Below are positions 23,072 to 30,300 of a stretch of DNA of 38,666 nucleotides, piece by piece. This DNA comes from an uncultured Clostridia bacterium. Lineage in GTDB: Bacteria > Bacillota > Clostridia > TANB77 > CAG-508. Under the pieces are notes generated by a model, which was given only the letters and a program-made list of their open reading frames with translations, searched no databases and had not been told where the DNA came from. The stretch covers positions 1 through 38,666 of the forward strand of contig CAPNAQ010000001.1 of NCBI GenBank assembly GCA_948663505.1, in the 5' to 3' direction. The stretch's first letter is position 1, and each line of letters opens with the position of its first letter. The position numbers were made by a program, and so were the translations under genes.

Positions 23072-23290
23072 TTATATTTCACCGTTTAATTTTTCTAATG
23101 TACTTCTATATCTACATTCTGTAGTATAATTGTCAATTTCTCCTGTTTTTAGCATTTGTCTTATTGCTATACGACAATTTATAATGTCAGAACTATTAAG
23201 ATTTATTGTTATTTTTCTTGCTTCTTCATCTCTTTCATTTAGTTTTTTTACTACTTTATCCAATATATCCTTAAAAATATCTTCTTCCAT
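23072..23290 (-). CDS. Small phage protein upstream of rep (72 aa)
   Basis: This 72-residue protein is helical, charged ('ILDKVVKKLNERDEEARKITINL') and ends in 'YRSTLEKLNGEI'. GGAGG precedes the ATG. It lies 17 bp upstream of rep and is co-directional, so it is probably co-expressed. No family is recognised. In other inoviruses small proteins here modulate replication, which is only an analogy. Confidence 0.65.
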   Translation of the reverse strand: MEEDIFKDILDKVVKKLNERDEEARKITINLNSSDIINCRIAIRQMLKTGEIDNYTTECRYRSTLEKLNGEI

Positions 23291-23331
23291 TTTTTTCTCC
23301 TCCTTTATTTTTTCCTATATATGGGACATTC

Positions 23332-23355
23332 GGCGGGTGTTACTAAGACACCGCC
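23332..23355. repeat. GC-rich hairpin between small phage genes
   Basis: GGCGGgTGT, loop TACTAAG, ACACCGCC. It is unusually GC-rich for the region and has no T tail, so it is more likely an mRNA or ssDNA structure than a terminator. It sits between the 52-aa and 72-aa genes. Confidence 0.6.
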
Positions 23356-23514
23356 TTAAAATTTCAATAATAATTTTTCTATTTGTTCTATTTTATTTTT
23401 TATGTCTTTGTTTTTAAATGGTATACATTTTAGAGTTTCTTTTGCTGTTAATATACAGCCTTTTACTAATTTTATTTCTTCTTCTGTTTCAAATTCTATT
23501 TTGTTTTTTTCCAT
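23356..23514 (-). CDS. Small phage protein (52 aa)
   Basis: A 52-codon frame with an ATG and AAAGGTG 6 bp upstream. The product is acidic then basic, helical ('FETEEEIKLVKGCILTAKET', 'IKNKIEQIEKLLLKF'), with two cysteines and no membrane segment. It lies just downstream of the origin-like gap and is first of the rep-side transcript. Function is unknown. Confidence 0.6.
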   Translation of the reverse strand: MEKNKIEFETEEEIKLVKGCILTAKETLKCIPFKNKDIKNKIEQIEKLLLKF

Positions 23515-23592
23515 TTCTTTTCACCTTTCTTTTTATCCTCCAAATTTATAAAAATTTATCATCTCCCAGCCCAACCACCTTTTTAAAATAAC

Positions 23593-23864
23593 ACTTTTAG
23601 CAAAGCCTACGAAGGTTTTTCTGTTAGTAAGAGGTCTAAACCCTTCTAATGTCTATATATATCAATGTTTATATATATATTTACTTGTTGGTGTTTTCGC
23701 TTCTTTTTACCTTTAGGCTTAGACCTCTGTTTTAATTGTAATTAATTGCTTCGTATGTCAATTACAAAAATGGCATAAAGTAGCTTGGCTTTCTGGTATT
23801 CCCATTTTATACATTTTTTTCATTGACAAATGCTGGGCTTCGTTGTTTTGTATTTGCTAAAAGT
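23593..23864. other. Hairpin-rich intergenic region, probable phage origin/packaging region
   Basis: This gene-free stretch is bracketed by a 12-bp perfect inverted repeat, ACTTTTAGCAAA (23593-23604) with its complement at 23853-23864. Inside lie AGAGGTCTAA / TTAGACCTCT (23630-23639, 23719-23728), an AT hairpin near 23654-23680, and TTGTAATT / AATTACAA (23736-23743, 23760-23767). In filamentous phages the main non-coding region carries both replication origins and the packaging hairpin. Position between zot and the rep group agrees. The nick site is not identifiable. Confidence 0.7.
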
Positions 23865-23895
23865 TACATTTTATAGTCACTAAATTTTTATATTT

Positions 23896-24759
23896 TTATC
23901 TTTCATTTCTGTTTATGAATTCTGTTTTTTGCATTGTTTCAACTACTTTATAGCTGTCGTATAAGTTTCTTATATAGTTACTTTGTATAAATGATTTTTT
24001 CCATTTTTTACGCATTTTGAATTTTTTTTCAGGTGTTGGATTGTCTACTATTGTGTTATAATCTTCGGCGTCATAGCATTTTATTCTTGTCCACCTTCCC
24101 ATGAATGTTTTGCATTCTATTACATCAAAGCATTGTTCTCTTATTTGTTTTACTACTCTTGTGTATACTTGACTTGATAAGTATATTTTTATTCTTTGTT
24201 TTCTTTGTTGTGTTATTACTGACAATATTCCTTCAGGAAAGTCCTTCCATTTTGTGTTATCATATTCATTTTGTACTTCATCAATTACAAATACTACCCC
24301 TTTTGTTCCGTTTCTTATTTCTAGTAATTGCCTCCAGTCTGTTAGTGGTAAATCTTGTTTTATGTAGTGTATATTTGTGCATATTATACAGTCAGGATAT
24401 GCTTCTTTTATTTTTTCTAATTGTTCTACTATACTGATTGTTTTTCCACTTCCTTGCCTTCCACAATATATTGATACTCCAAATAAGTTAAATGTTCGTC
24501 CATTTATTAATAACATAAATAGGTCGTATATTTTCCAACGTATAAAATCCATTAGCTTTATTATAAAACCAAATATTGGTATTTCTATATTAGATATTTT
24601 TATTTGTTCTAAATAGTTTGCTATTTTTAAAAATTTATATTGCATTTTTAGCCTTTTAAATCTTGTGTATATTTCAATAAATTCTGATATTGGTAAATCT
24701 TTAAAGATTTCTAATCTTAGCTTTTTATAATATTTGTTTAAATTTATATTTCCTTTCAT
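23896..24759 (-). CDS. Zot/pI-like phage assembly ATPase
   Basis: This 287-residue protein has the Zot fold: Walker A 'GRQGSGKT' (100-107), the strand 'CIICTNIHYI', Walker B 'GVVFVIDEVQNEY' (D160, E161) and the downstream 'SVITQQRKQRIKIYLSSQVYTRV' region (seen as TQQRKQRIKIYLSSQ), typical of inovirus assembly/export ATPases. A hydrophobic stretch before Walker A (about 62-85) could sit in the membrane; the C-terminal membrane helix of Ff pI is not seen. The frame is open to 25005, but AAAGGG before the ATG at 24759, just after the previous gene, sets the start. It drives phage extrusion. Confidence 0.9.
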   Translation of the reverse strand: MKGNINLNKYYKKLRLEIFKDLPISEFIEIYTRFKRLKMQYKFLKIANYLEQIKISNIEIPIFGFIIKLMDFIRWKIYDLFMLLINGRTFNLFGVSIYCGRQGSGKTISIVEQLEKIKEAYPDCIICTNIHYIKQDLPLTDWRQLLEIRNGTKGVVFVIDEVQNEYDNTKWKDFPEGILSVITQQRKQRIKIYLSSQVYTRVVKQIREQCFDVIECKTFMGRWTRIKCYDAEDYNTIVDNPTPEKKFKMRKKWKKSFIQSNYIRNLYDSYKVVETMQKTEFINRNER

Positions 24760-24770
24760 TTTTGCCCTTT

Positions 24771-25022
24771 CTATCCCATGTTTATAAATGGTATTAATTT
24801 TAAAATGAATTGTATTATTGCCCATATTAAATGTACTGTTATCCAAAATACTATATTTCCAATAACCATTATCCAAACATCTGAGGGGAAAAACTGCATT
24901 GCTTTTATTAATAATTCTGTTGTGTTTACAATAGATGTTGGTATATATGTTAGTACTGGTATTATTCCAATTATTCCTTTTGAAAATATTAATAGTGGCA
25001 TACACATTAATTCTATTATCAT
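24771..25022 (-). CDS. Small hydrophobic phage protein (minor coat, pVI-like)
   Basis: This 83-residue, very hydrophobic protein has about two to three membrane helices ('MPLLIFSKGIIGIIPVLTYI', 'VWIMVIGNIVFWITVHLIWAI'). Its ATG overlaps the stop of the preceding gene (ATGA) and it ends 11 bp before the zot start, so the three are translated together. Place and character match the minor coat protein encoded between the adsorption protein and the assembly ATPase in Ff-type phages. Homology cannot be shown from sequence this short. Confidence 0.7.
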   Translation of the reverse strand: MIIELMCMPLLIFSKGIIGIIPVLTYIPTSIVNTTELLIKAMQFFPSDVWIMVIGNIVFWITVHLIWAIIQFILKLIPFINMG

Positions 25023-25555
25023 TGATTTTTTCCCCCTATACTTGTATTTTTTTCTAGTCCTAAGGCTGTCGCTCCGTCTGCTACGTTTATTCCTCTTAAA
25101 AACTTTGTTATTTGATTTAGGTTATATATAATCATAAATATGAATGTAAATCCTCTTACCCATGAAAACCATGTTTCTTTATATTTTGTAATTTTTCCAA
25201 AGTCTATAAATTTGTTTTGTTCTACTTCAAGATTTTCTGTAATTTGATATTTTGGTAAATCTATGCTTAAACTATTATCACTTTCTAATGTTTTTATTGT
25301 TTCAAATAGTCTTACATAATCGTTATATGGTATTTTTTCAGATATTTTTTCTTTTATCTCTTCAATATTATCATTAAAGAAATTTTCACTTGGAATAAAT
25401 AACAATTTTAATAAGTTTCCTAATAGGTCTATTATTGCTTGCGGTATTGCTTTTATGGCTTCCCATATAAAATTAAACCAGTCCCATAAATCAATAAATA
25501 TATCTGCTATTCCTTTTATTATGTTTCCGTGGTAACTCCCATAAAAAGTTTCCAA
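25019..25555 (-). CDS. Phage minor structural protein or C-terminal part of the adsorption protein
   Basis: A 178-codon frame starting at TTG with AGGA 4 bp upstream. The N-terminal 60 residues are aromatic amphipathic helices ('DLWDWFNFIWEAIKAIPQ', 'LLGNLLKLLFIPSENFF'). A membrane helix ('WVRGFTFIFMIIYNLNQI') is near residue 145. The 'F-I-P-S-x-x-F-F' segment recurs in structural proteins of Gram-positive phages. There is no ATG in frame. The frame is the same as the 25619 gene but separated by two stops, and the stretch between is coding-like in the -1 frame, so this could be one broken or recoded gene. As an independent gene it would start at the TTG. Confidence 0.7.
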   Translation of the reverse strand: METFYGSYHGNIIKGIADIFIDLWDWFNFIWEAIKAIPQAIIDLLGNLLKLLFIPSENFFNDNIEEIKEKISEKIPYNDYVRLFETIKTLESDNSLSIDLPKYQITENLEVEQNKFIDFGKITKYKETWFSWVRGFTFIFMIIYNLNQITKFLRGINVADGATALGLEKNTSIGGKNQ

Positions 25556-25793
25556 TATTTCCTAATGCTTCTATAATATTTTCAAAAAAACTTGTTAATC
25601 CTCCTATTATTACATTTCCTATGTCACTCGCGAGATTACCGATTTTATTACATATATCAGTAAGCCAATTGATAATATTATTAAACCAATTGGAATTATC
25701 ACTTGTATCGTTTTCGTTGTTATTGTTGTTATTTCCTCCACCTGTGTTATTTCCTTGATTGTCACCTGTGGAGCTTCCTGAAAAAAAATCGTT
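25491..25793 (-). CDS. -1 frame extension of the adsorption gene (Gly/Asn linker and helices)
   Basis: From the slippery T run to 25491 the -1 frame is open for 100 codons, with no start codon anywhere near its beginning. It reads a typical phage linker ('SGSSTGDNQGNNTGGGNNNN') and then amphipathic helices ('NWFNNIINWLTDICNKIGNL', 'NVIIGGLTSFFENIIEALGN'), like those that begin the 25019 gene. It can be made only by frameshift from the 25619-26254 gene. The composition is strongly protein-like, so a chance frame is unlikely. Alternatively, two compensating indels broke one long gene. Confidence 0.6.
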   Translation of the reverse strand, partial: NDFFSGSSTGDNQGNNTGGGNNNNNNENDTSDNSNWFNNIINWLTDICNKIGNLASDIGNVIIGGLTSFFENIIEALGNIGNFLWELPRKHNKRNSRYIY

Positions 25794-26254
25794 TTATATG
25801 TTCCATCTGTATATATGTCTATATTTCCACCTAAATAAATGCTATTATTAAAATATGTTGTATAAAAATATCCATGGCTTGTATAATTTGTTTTTATAAA
25901 TGTATTATTGTTATATTCATACAATACGCCCTCTATTTCTGAATTTACTGTATTAAAGTATATACAATATGATTTACCCATATTTTGTACATCATTGCTA
26001 ATATACTGTTTCAAATTAGGGTATTTTTCTTTTGATACAAATAATACAGAAAATATATCGCCATTATATCTAAAACTATAATAATATTTATCACTTTTAT
26101 ATTCTTCTGTTTCGTAAAGAGCTTGATAGATTTCTTGAGGTATTTCTAACACTGTTATATCTTCATAGCTAGCAAATGCTTTATTTATAAAAGTAATTGT
26201 TATTAATAAAAATATTGTTATAGCTATTATTATTTTGTTTTTTATCTTTAACAT
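25619..26254 (-). CDS. Phage adsorption-type surface protein (pIII-like, membrane-anchored)
   Basis: This 211-residue protein has a clear signal peptide ('KIIIAITIFLLITITFINKAFA', cut near residue 28; two pieces seen as KIIIAITIFLL and INKAFA). A beta-rich aromatic ectodomain covers about 30-155. A C-terminal membrane helix is followed by a basic stop ('VIIPIGLIILSIGLLIYVIK'). GAAGGAG precedes the ATG. It lies downstream of the major coat gene and its terminator hairpin, where Ff phages carry gene III. The T8 run at codons 156-158 allows a second, longer product. It probably exposes the receptor-binding head at the virion tip. Confidence 0.75.
   Translation of the reverse strand: MLKIKNKIIIAITIFLLITITFINKAFASYEDITVLEIPQEIYQALYETEEYKSDKYYYSFRYNGDIFSVLFVSKEKYPNLKQYISNDVQNMGKSYCIYFNTVNSEIEGVLYEYNNNTFIKTNYTSHGYFYTTYFNNSIYLGGNIDIYTDGTYKTIFFQEAPQVTIKEITQVEEITTITTKTIQVIIPIGLIILSIGLLIYVIKSVISRVT
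25781..25789 (-). promoter_or_regulatory. Slippery heptamer T TTT TTT for possible -1 frameshift
   Basis: The minus strand reads ATT TTT TTT CAG in the gene's frame, so T-TTT-TTT has the canonical X-XXY-YYZ phase. A TAA in the -1 frame ends 4 codons earlier (25796-25794), so the shift window begins exactly here. It is also a length-variable homopolymer that could give phase variation. Confidence 0.6.
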
Positions 26255-26281
26255 TGCTTTATCTCCTTCTATATTTTAATA

Positions 26282-26317
26282 GCCCAGTATACGGCATATA
26301 ATGCCATATACATGGGC
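26282..26317 (-). terminator. Hairpin after the major coat gene
   Basis: On the minus strand GCCCA(t)GTATATGGCAT, loop TAT, ATGCCGTATACTGGGC: 16 pairs with one bulge and one G-U. The T tail is poor (TATT), so termination may be partial. In Ff phages a terminator stands at the same place, after gene VIII and before gene III. Confidence 0.7.
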
Positions 26318-26330
26318 ATATTTTAAATAA

Positions 26331-26492
26331 CTAGAAAAATTTGTATATTATTCTAGGTATTAATGAAACGGCTATCATAATGCCCATTAATGTTAATCCT
26401 ACAGGCAATAATACCCCTAAATTTGAAGTAATATTTGAAATTAAGCCTGAAAACATTGTGCTAGTTAATGTTAATGTTGACACAGTTTCCAT
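26331..26492 (-). CDS. Major coat protein (pVIII-like)
   Basis: This 53-residue protein has a small polar start ('METVSTLTLTSTMFSGLISN'), a continuous apolar membrane helix ('LGVLLPVGLTLMGIMIAVSL') and a short basic end ('IPRIIYKFF'), the arrangement of inovirus major coat proteins, where the basic end faces the DNA. There is no separate cleavable leader, as in several non-Ff inoviruses. The ribosome site AAGGAAGG is among the best in the element, and a hairpin follows. It is too short for usual gene calling. Confidence 0.8.
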   Translation of the reverse strand: METVSTLTLTSTMFSGLISNITSNLGVLLPVGLTLMGIMIAVSLIPRIIYKFF

Positions 26493-26571
26493 TTTTGCCT
26501 TCCTTTCTCCATTTTAAAGGGGTTTTACCCCTTTAAATGGTTTTATCTTTTGTATATTTATTACAAAGTTT

Positions 26572-26712
26572 TTAATAGAAAAATCTACTAAAAAACCAGT
26601 AACCAAAGTAAATTATTAATATTAATACTATTCCATAAGTAAATAATTGAAAAAATGTATTTAGTGTTTTTATTTGCATTAATATTTCTTCTAATAGTTC
26701 TATTTCTGACAT
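26572..26712 (-). CDS. Small phage membrane protein (46 aa)
   Basis: A 46-codon frame whose ATG follows the stop of the preceding gene by one base. The product has an acidic amphipathic start ('SEIELLEEILMQIKTLN') and one membrane helix ('GIVLILIIYFGYWFF'). It lies between the ssDNA-binding candidate and the major coat gene, where Ff phages encode the minor tip proteins pVII and pIX. That assignment is by position and size only. Confidence 0.7.
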   Translation of the reverse strand: MSEIELLEEILMQIKTLNTFFQLFTYGIVLILIIYFGYWFFSRFFY

Positions 26713-26713
26713 T

Positions 26714-26983
26714 CTATTCAACACCTATCAATTCACAATTCCAATAACTTATTCGTTTTTCTGAATTATAAACTTTGTCAAATCCTAGTACTAATTTTAT
26801 TAATGCAAATCTTTGTAAGTTTAAAGGGGCTATTTTATCAATTAGTTTTTCATCTTTTGAAATAAAGTTAAATTTTTTATTGTCTTTTGCTAAAACATTT
26901 ATTGATATGTATTGTTCTCCTTCCTTTGTTACTCCTACCCTTTTGTCAATAAAGTTAAATTCTTGCGTTCCTTTAATAACCAT
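26714..26983 (-). CDS. Probable phage ssDNA-binding protein (pV-like)
   Basis: This 89-residue protein looks all-beta, with a repeated Lys/aromatic pattern ('FNFIDKRVGVTKEGEQYISINVLAKDNKKFNFI', seen as YISINVLAKDNKKFNF). It has the size and position of gene V proteins, which coat the ssDNA genome before extrusion. It is the first gene of the structural operon with an optimal AAAGGAGG. Replication genes of Ff lie just before the coat genes in the same way. Sequence homology to pV is not demonstrable by eye. Confidence 0.65.
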   Translation of the reverse strand: MVIKGTQEFNFIDKRVGVTKEGEQYISINVLAKDNKKFNFISKDEKLIDKIAPLNLQRFALIKLVLGFDKVYNSEKRISYWNCELIGVE

Positions 26984-27009
26984 TTTGTTTTTTTCCTCCT
27001 TTTATATAA

Positions 27010-27044
27010 AAAAATATATAGGCTATTATTACCTATATATTTTT
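27010..27044. terminator. Hairpin in the leader of the phage structural operon
   Basis: A 13-bp perfect stem (AAAAATATATAGG, loop CTATTATTA) is followed on the minus strand by a seven-T run. It can block read-through from the host side into the phage operon or act as an attenuator. I see no TTGACA-like -35 box between 26990 and 27090 on the minus strand. Confidence 0.65.
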
Positions 27045-27089
27045 ATTACTTTATATTTACTTATGAGTAATATTTATATAGGTAATTTT

Positions 27090-27114
27090 TTGCCTACATA
27101 AATTTTACACTAAC
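27090..27114 (-). repeat. Right terminal inverted repeat
   Basis: The minus strand starts GTTAGTGTAAAA and ends TAGGCAA; it matches the left repeat at 18 of 25 positions without gaps. It contains TAAAAT (27107-27102) facing into the element. Confidence 0.8.
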
Positions 27115-27350
27115 GAACAAATGAGATAATTGCGTCAATAGGAAGAGTAAATTATAAAGTAACAAATATAGATACAAAAATAGTAATGAATGATAAAAGA
27201 AAAGAGTATTTAGAAGCTGAAGATAAAATAGATATAACAGAAGGGAAAACAGACGAAGAAAAAGAGCAAATATATAATTCACTTAAAGAAAGATGTTTAG
27301 AACAAGATAAAGTAAATAATAGATTTGATAATAAACAAATGGAATTGTAG
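27115..27350 (+). pseudogene. Membrane-anchored protein, 3' part, separated by the prophage
   Basis: After the right duplication GAACAAATG the frame reads 'EIIASIGRVNYKVTNIDTKI', then a charged Glu/Lys-rich end ('DITEGKTDEEKEQIYNSLKE') and TAG at 27350. It has no start codon or ribosome site of its own and continues exactly the frame broken at 18524. The residues follow naturally: 'IYIIINSRTN' plus 'EIIASIGRVNY' makes two beta strands. The 75 residues beyond the duplication are intact, so excision would restore the gene. Confidence 0.88.
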
Positions 27351-27381
27351 AAAATACCAACAAATTTGTTAAAGCAAATTT

Positions 27382-30300
27382 ATGAATAAACTTCCACTTT
27401 TTGCAAACAATAAGAAAAAACTTATTGAAGCAAGGAGTGGAATTTTTTTGAAAGAAAATAGAAAATTAAAAATAACAGGAGCAATGCTAGAAAAAAGTCA
27501 GTTAGAAAACCACTTAGAAAAAATAGCAGCAAGCCATAATACAACAACAAAATCGCAAAAAGAGACATTTCCAATACCACAATTAATAGAAAATTATAAA
27601 GCCATAGAAGATGTGTATAATTTATTAAATGAGCATTTAAAAATAGGAATAAATATACATCCAGCAGGAGAATGGTTATTAGATAACTTTTATATAATAG
27701 AAGAAACTGTAAAGCAAATACAAAAAGAATTAACAATAGAAAAATATATAAATTTTGTTGGAATTGCAAATGGAGAATATAAGGGATTTGCAAGAATATA
27801 TGTATTAGCCTCAGAAATAGTAGCATATACAGAAAATAAAATTGAAAGATATAATTTAGAAGATTACTTAAAAAGCTATCAAAGTAAAAAAACACTTAGT
27901 ATGGATGAAATATGGAACATAGGAATATTTTTACAAATAGCAATAATAGAGAGAATTACTGAAATATGTGCAAAAATATATAGTAGTCAAATGCAAAAAT
28001 ATCACGCAGAAAACATTGCAGAAAGATTAATAGAAAATAAAGAAAAAAATGATATAAAATTTAAAAACAATTCTAAAAAAGTTGAAAAAGAAATGTTACA
28101 AGACATGAGGTATCCATTTATAGAATATATGGCATATATATTAAAAAGATATGGAAAAAAAGCAAATGCATATTTAAACATATTAGAAGAAGTTGTAGAA
28201 AAGTTAGGAACAACAGTATCAGATATTATAAAAAAAGAACATTTTGATATAGCTACACAAAAAGTGTTAATGGGAAATAGTATAACAAGTATAAAAGAAA
28301 TACACAGAATAAACTTTTTAGAAATATTTGAGAAAATAAATGGAGTAGAAGAAATATTAAAACAAGATCCAGTACAAGTATATAGTAAAATGGATCATAA
28401 AACAAAAGAATATTATAGGGGGAAAATAAAAGAAATAAGTAAAAAGACAAAAATATCAGAAATATATATATCAAGGAAAATGTTAGAATTAGCACAAGAG
28501 AATTTTGAAAAAGAAGGTGAAAATAAAAAAGCTCATATTGGATATTATTTAATAGATATAGGCATAAATAGGTTATATGATAAATTAGAATATATATCTA
28601 AAAAGGAAGATTCTCCAAAAAATAAAACGAAAATATATATTTTAGCAATAATAGTTTTAACAACAATTATATCTGGATTTTTAAGTTATGTATTAAATTT
28701 ACAAATTAAAAATAATTGGATAGCAATTGCAAGCTTTATTCTATTTTTTATACCTGCTAGTGAATTTGTAATACAAATTATTCAAAACATTTTAAATAAA
28801 GTTGTAAAACCAAAAATAATACCTAAAATAGATTTTTCTGAAGGAATAGATAAAGAAAATTCAGCAATAGTAGTAATCCCAACAATAGTAAAATCAAAAG
28901 AAAAAGTAAAAGAAATGATGGAAAATTTAGAAAGATATTATTTAGCAAACAAATCTAAAAATTTATATTTTGCATTATTAGGAGATTGTTCACAAAGTAA
29001 AAATGAAAATGAAGAATTTGATAAAGAGGTTATACAAGAAGGAAAAAAACAAGTACAAAAATTAAATGAAAAATATCCAAATGATAATTTTCCAATATTT
29101 AGTTTTATATATAGAAAAAGAGTTTGGAATGAAAAAGAAAATTGTTATTTAGGCTGGGAAAGAAAAAGAGGACTATTAAATCAATTTAATGAATACATTT
29201 TAAATCAAGAAAAAAATCCGTTTAAATCAAATACAATTCAAGAGGCAGAAAATATAAAAGCAATAAAAGATATAAAATATGTAATTACATTAGATGCAGA
29301 CACAGATTTAGTTTTAAATTCTGCATTAGAATTAGTCGGTGCAATGGCACATATCTTAAATAAGCCAATTATAGATAAACAAAGAAATATAGTAATTGAT
29401 GGTTATGGTATAATGCAACCACGAGTAGGAGTAAATTTAGACATAAGCTATAAAACTATATTTACTAAAATATTTGCAGGTGCTGGCGGGATAGATAGTT
29501 ACACAAATGCAATTTCTGACATATATCAAGATAATTTTAAAGAAGGAATTTTTACAGGAAAAGGAATATATGATTTACAAGTATTTTCAAAAGTTTTAAA
29601 TAATAGATTACCAGAAAATAAAATATTAAGTCATGATTTACTTGAAGGTTGTTATTTAAGATGTGGTTTAGTATCAGATATTATGCTAATGGATGGTTAT
29701 CCTACAAAATATACTAGTTTTATGAATAGACTTTCAAGATGGATTAGGGGAGATTGGCAGATTATAGGTTGGCTTGGAAAAAAAAGTCCCTTAAATCTAT
29801 TATCAAAATTTAAAATTTTCGATAATTTGAGAAGAAGTCTTTTTGAAGTTTCTATTTTAGTAGCATTAATTTATATTAATATTATCAGAAAAATATATGA
29901 TATAGATATTTTAGGAATAGATAGTTTATTAATAATAATTGAAATAATTCCTTATATAATAGAATTATTTAATTATTTAATAGGAAAAAAAGAGGGAGAA
30001 GAAAAACAAAAAACGTTTACCCCTAAAATTACTGGATTTAAAGGTATATTTGCTAGGATAGTAATTGCTTTAGGATGTTTACCATATAAGGCATATTCTG
30101 CAATAAAATCAGCTATAAAAACAATATATAGACTTACAATATCCCATAAACATTTATTAGAATGGATGACATCTGAAGAAGCGGAAAAGCTAGCTAAAAC
30201 AGATTTTATAACATATTATAAAAATATGTTTGTAAATATTATTGCAGGTATAATTTCACTAATTATTTATTTTGAAGACAAAAGCATTTTAGCTTTAATT

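Larger units (their letters stand above)
18525..27114. mobile_element. Inovirus-type prophage with transposon ends
   Basis: An 8590-bp unit carries a filamentous-phage gene set (Rep of gene II type, Zot/pI ATPase, small major coat protein, adsorption and minor coat-like proteins, ssDNA-binding candidate, hairpin-rich origin-like gap) and an ISLre2-family transposase. It is bounded by 25-bp imperfect inverted repeats and a 9-bp direct duplication of the target. No tyrosine or serine recombinase is present. No secretin (pIV) is found, which fits a Gram-positive host. All key genes are open, except for the reading-frame oddity in the adsorption gene, so the phage may be functional. Confidence 0.88.

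Noticed and set aside
24760..25005. 82 extra N-terminal codons for the Zot protein
   Set aside because: They overlap the preceding hydrophobic gene entirely. The ATG at 24759 has its own AAAGGG site.
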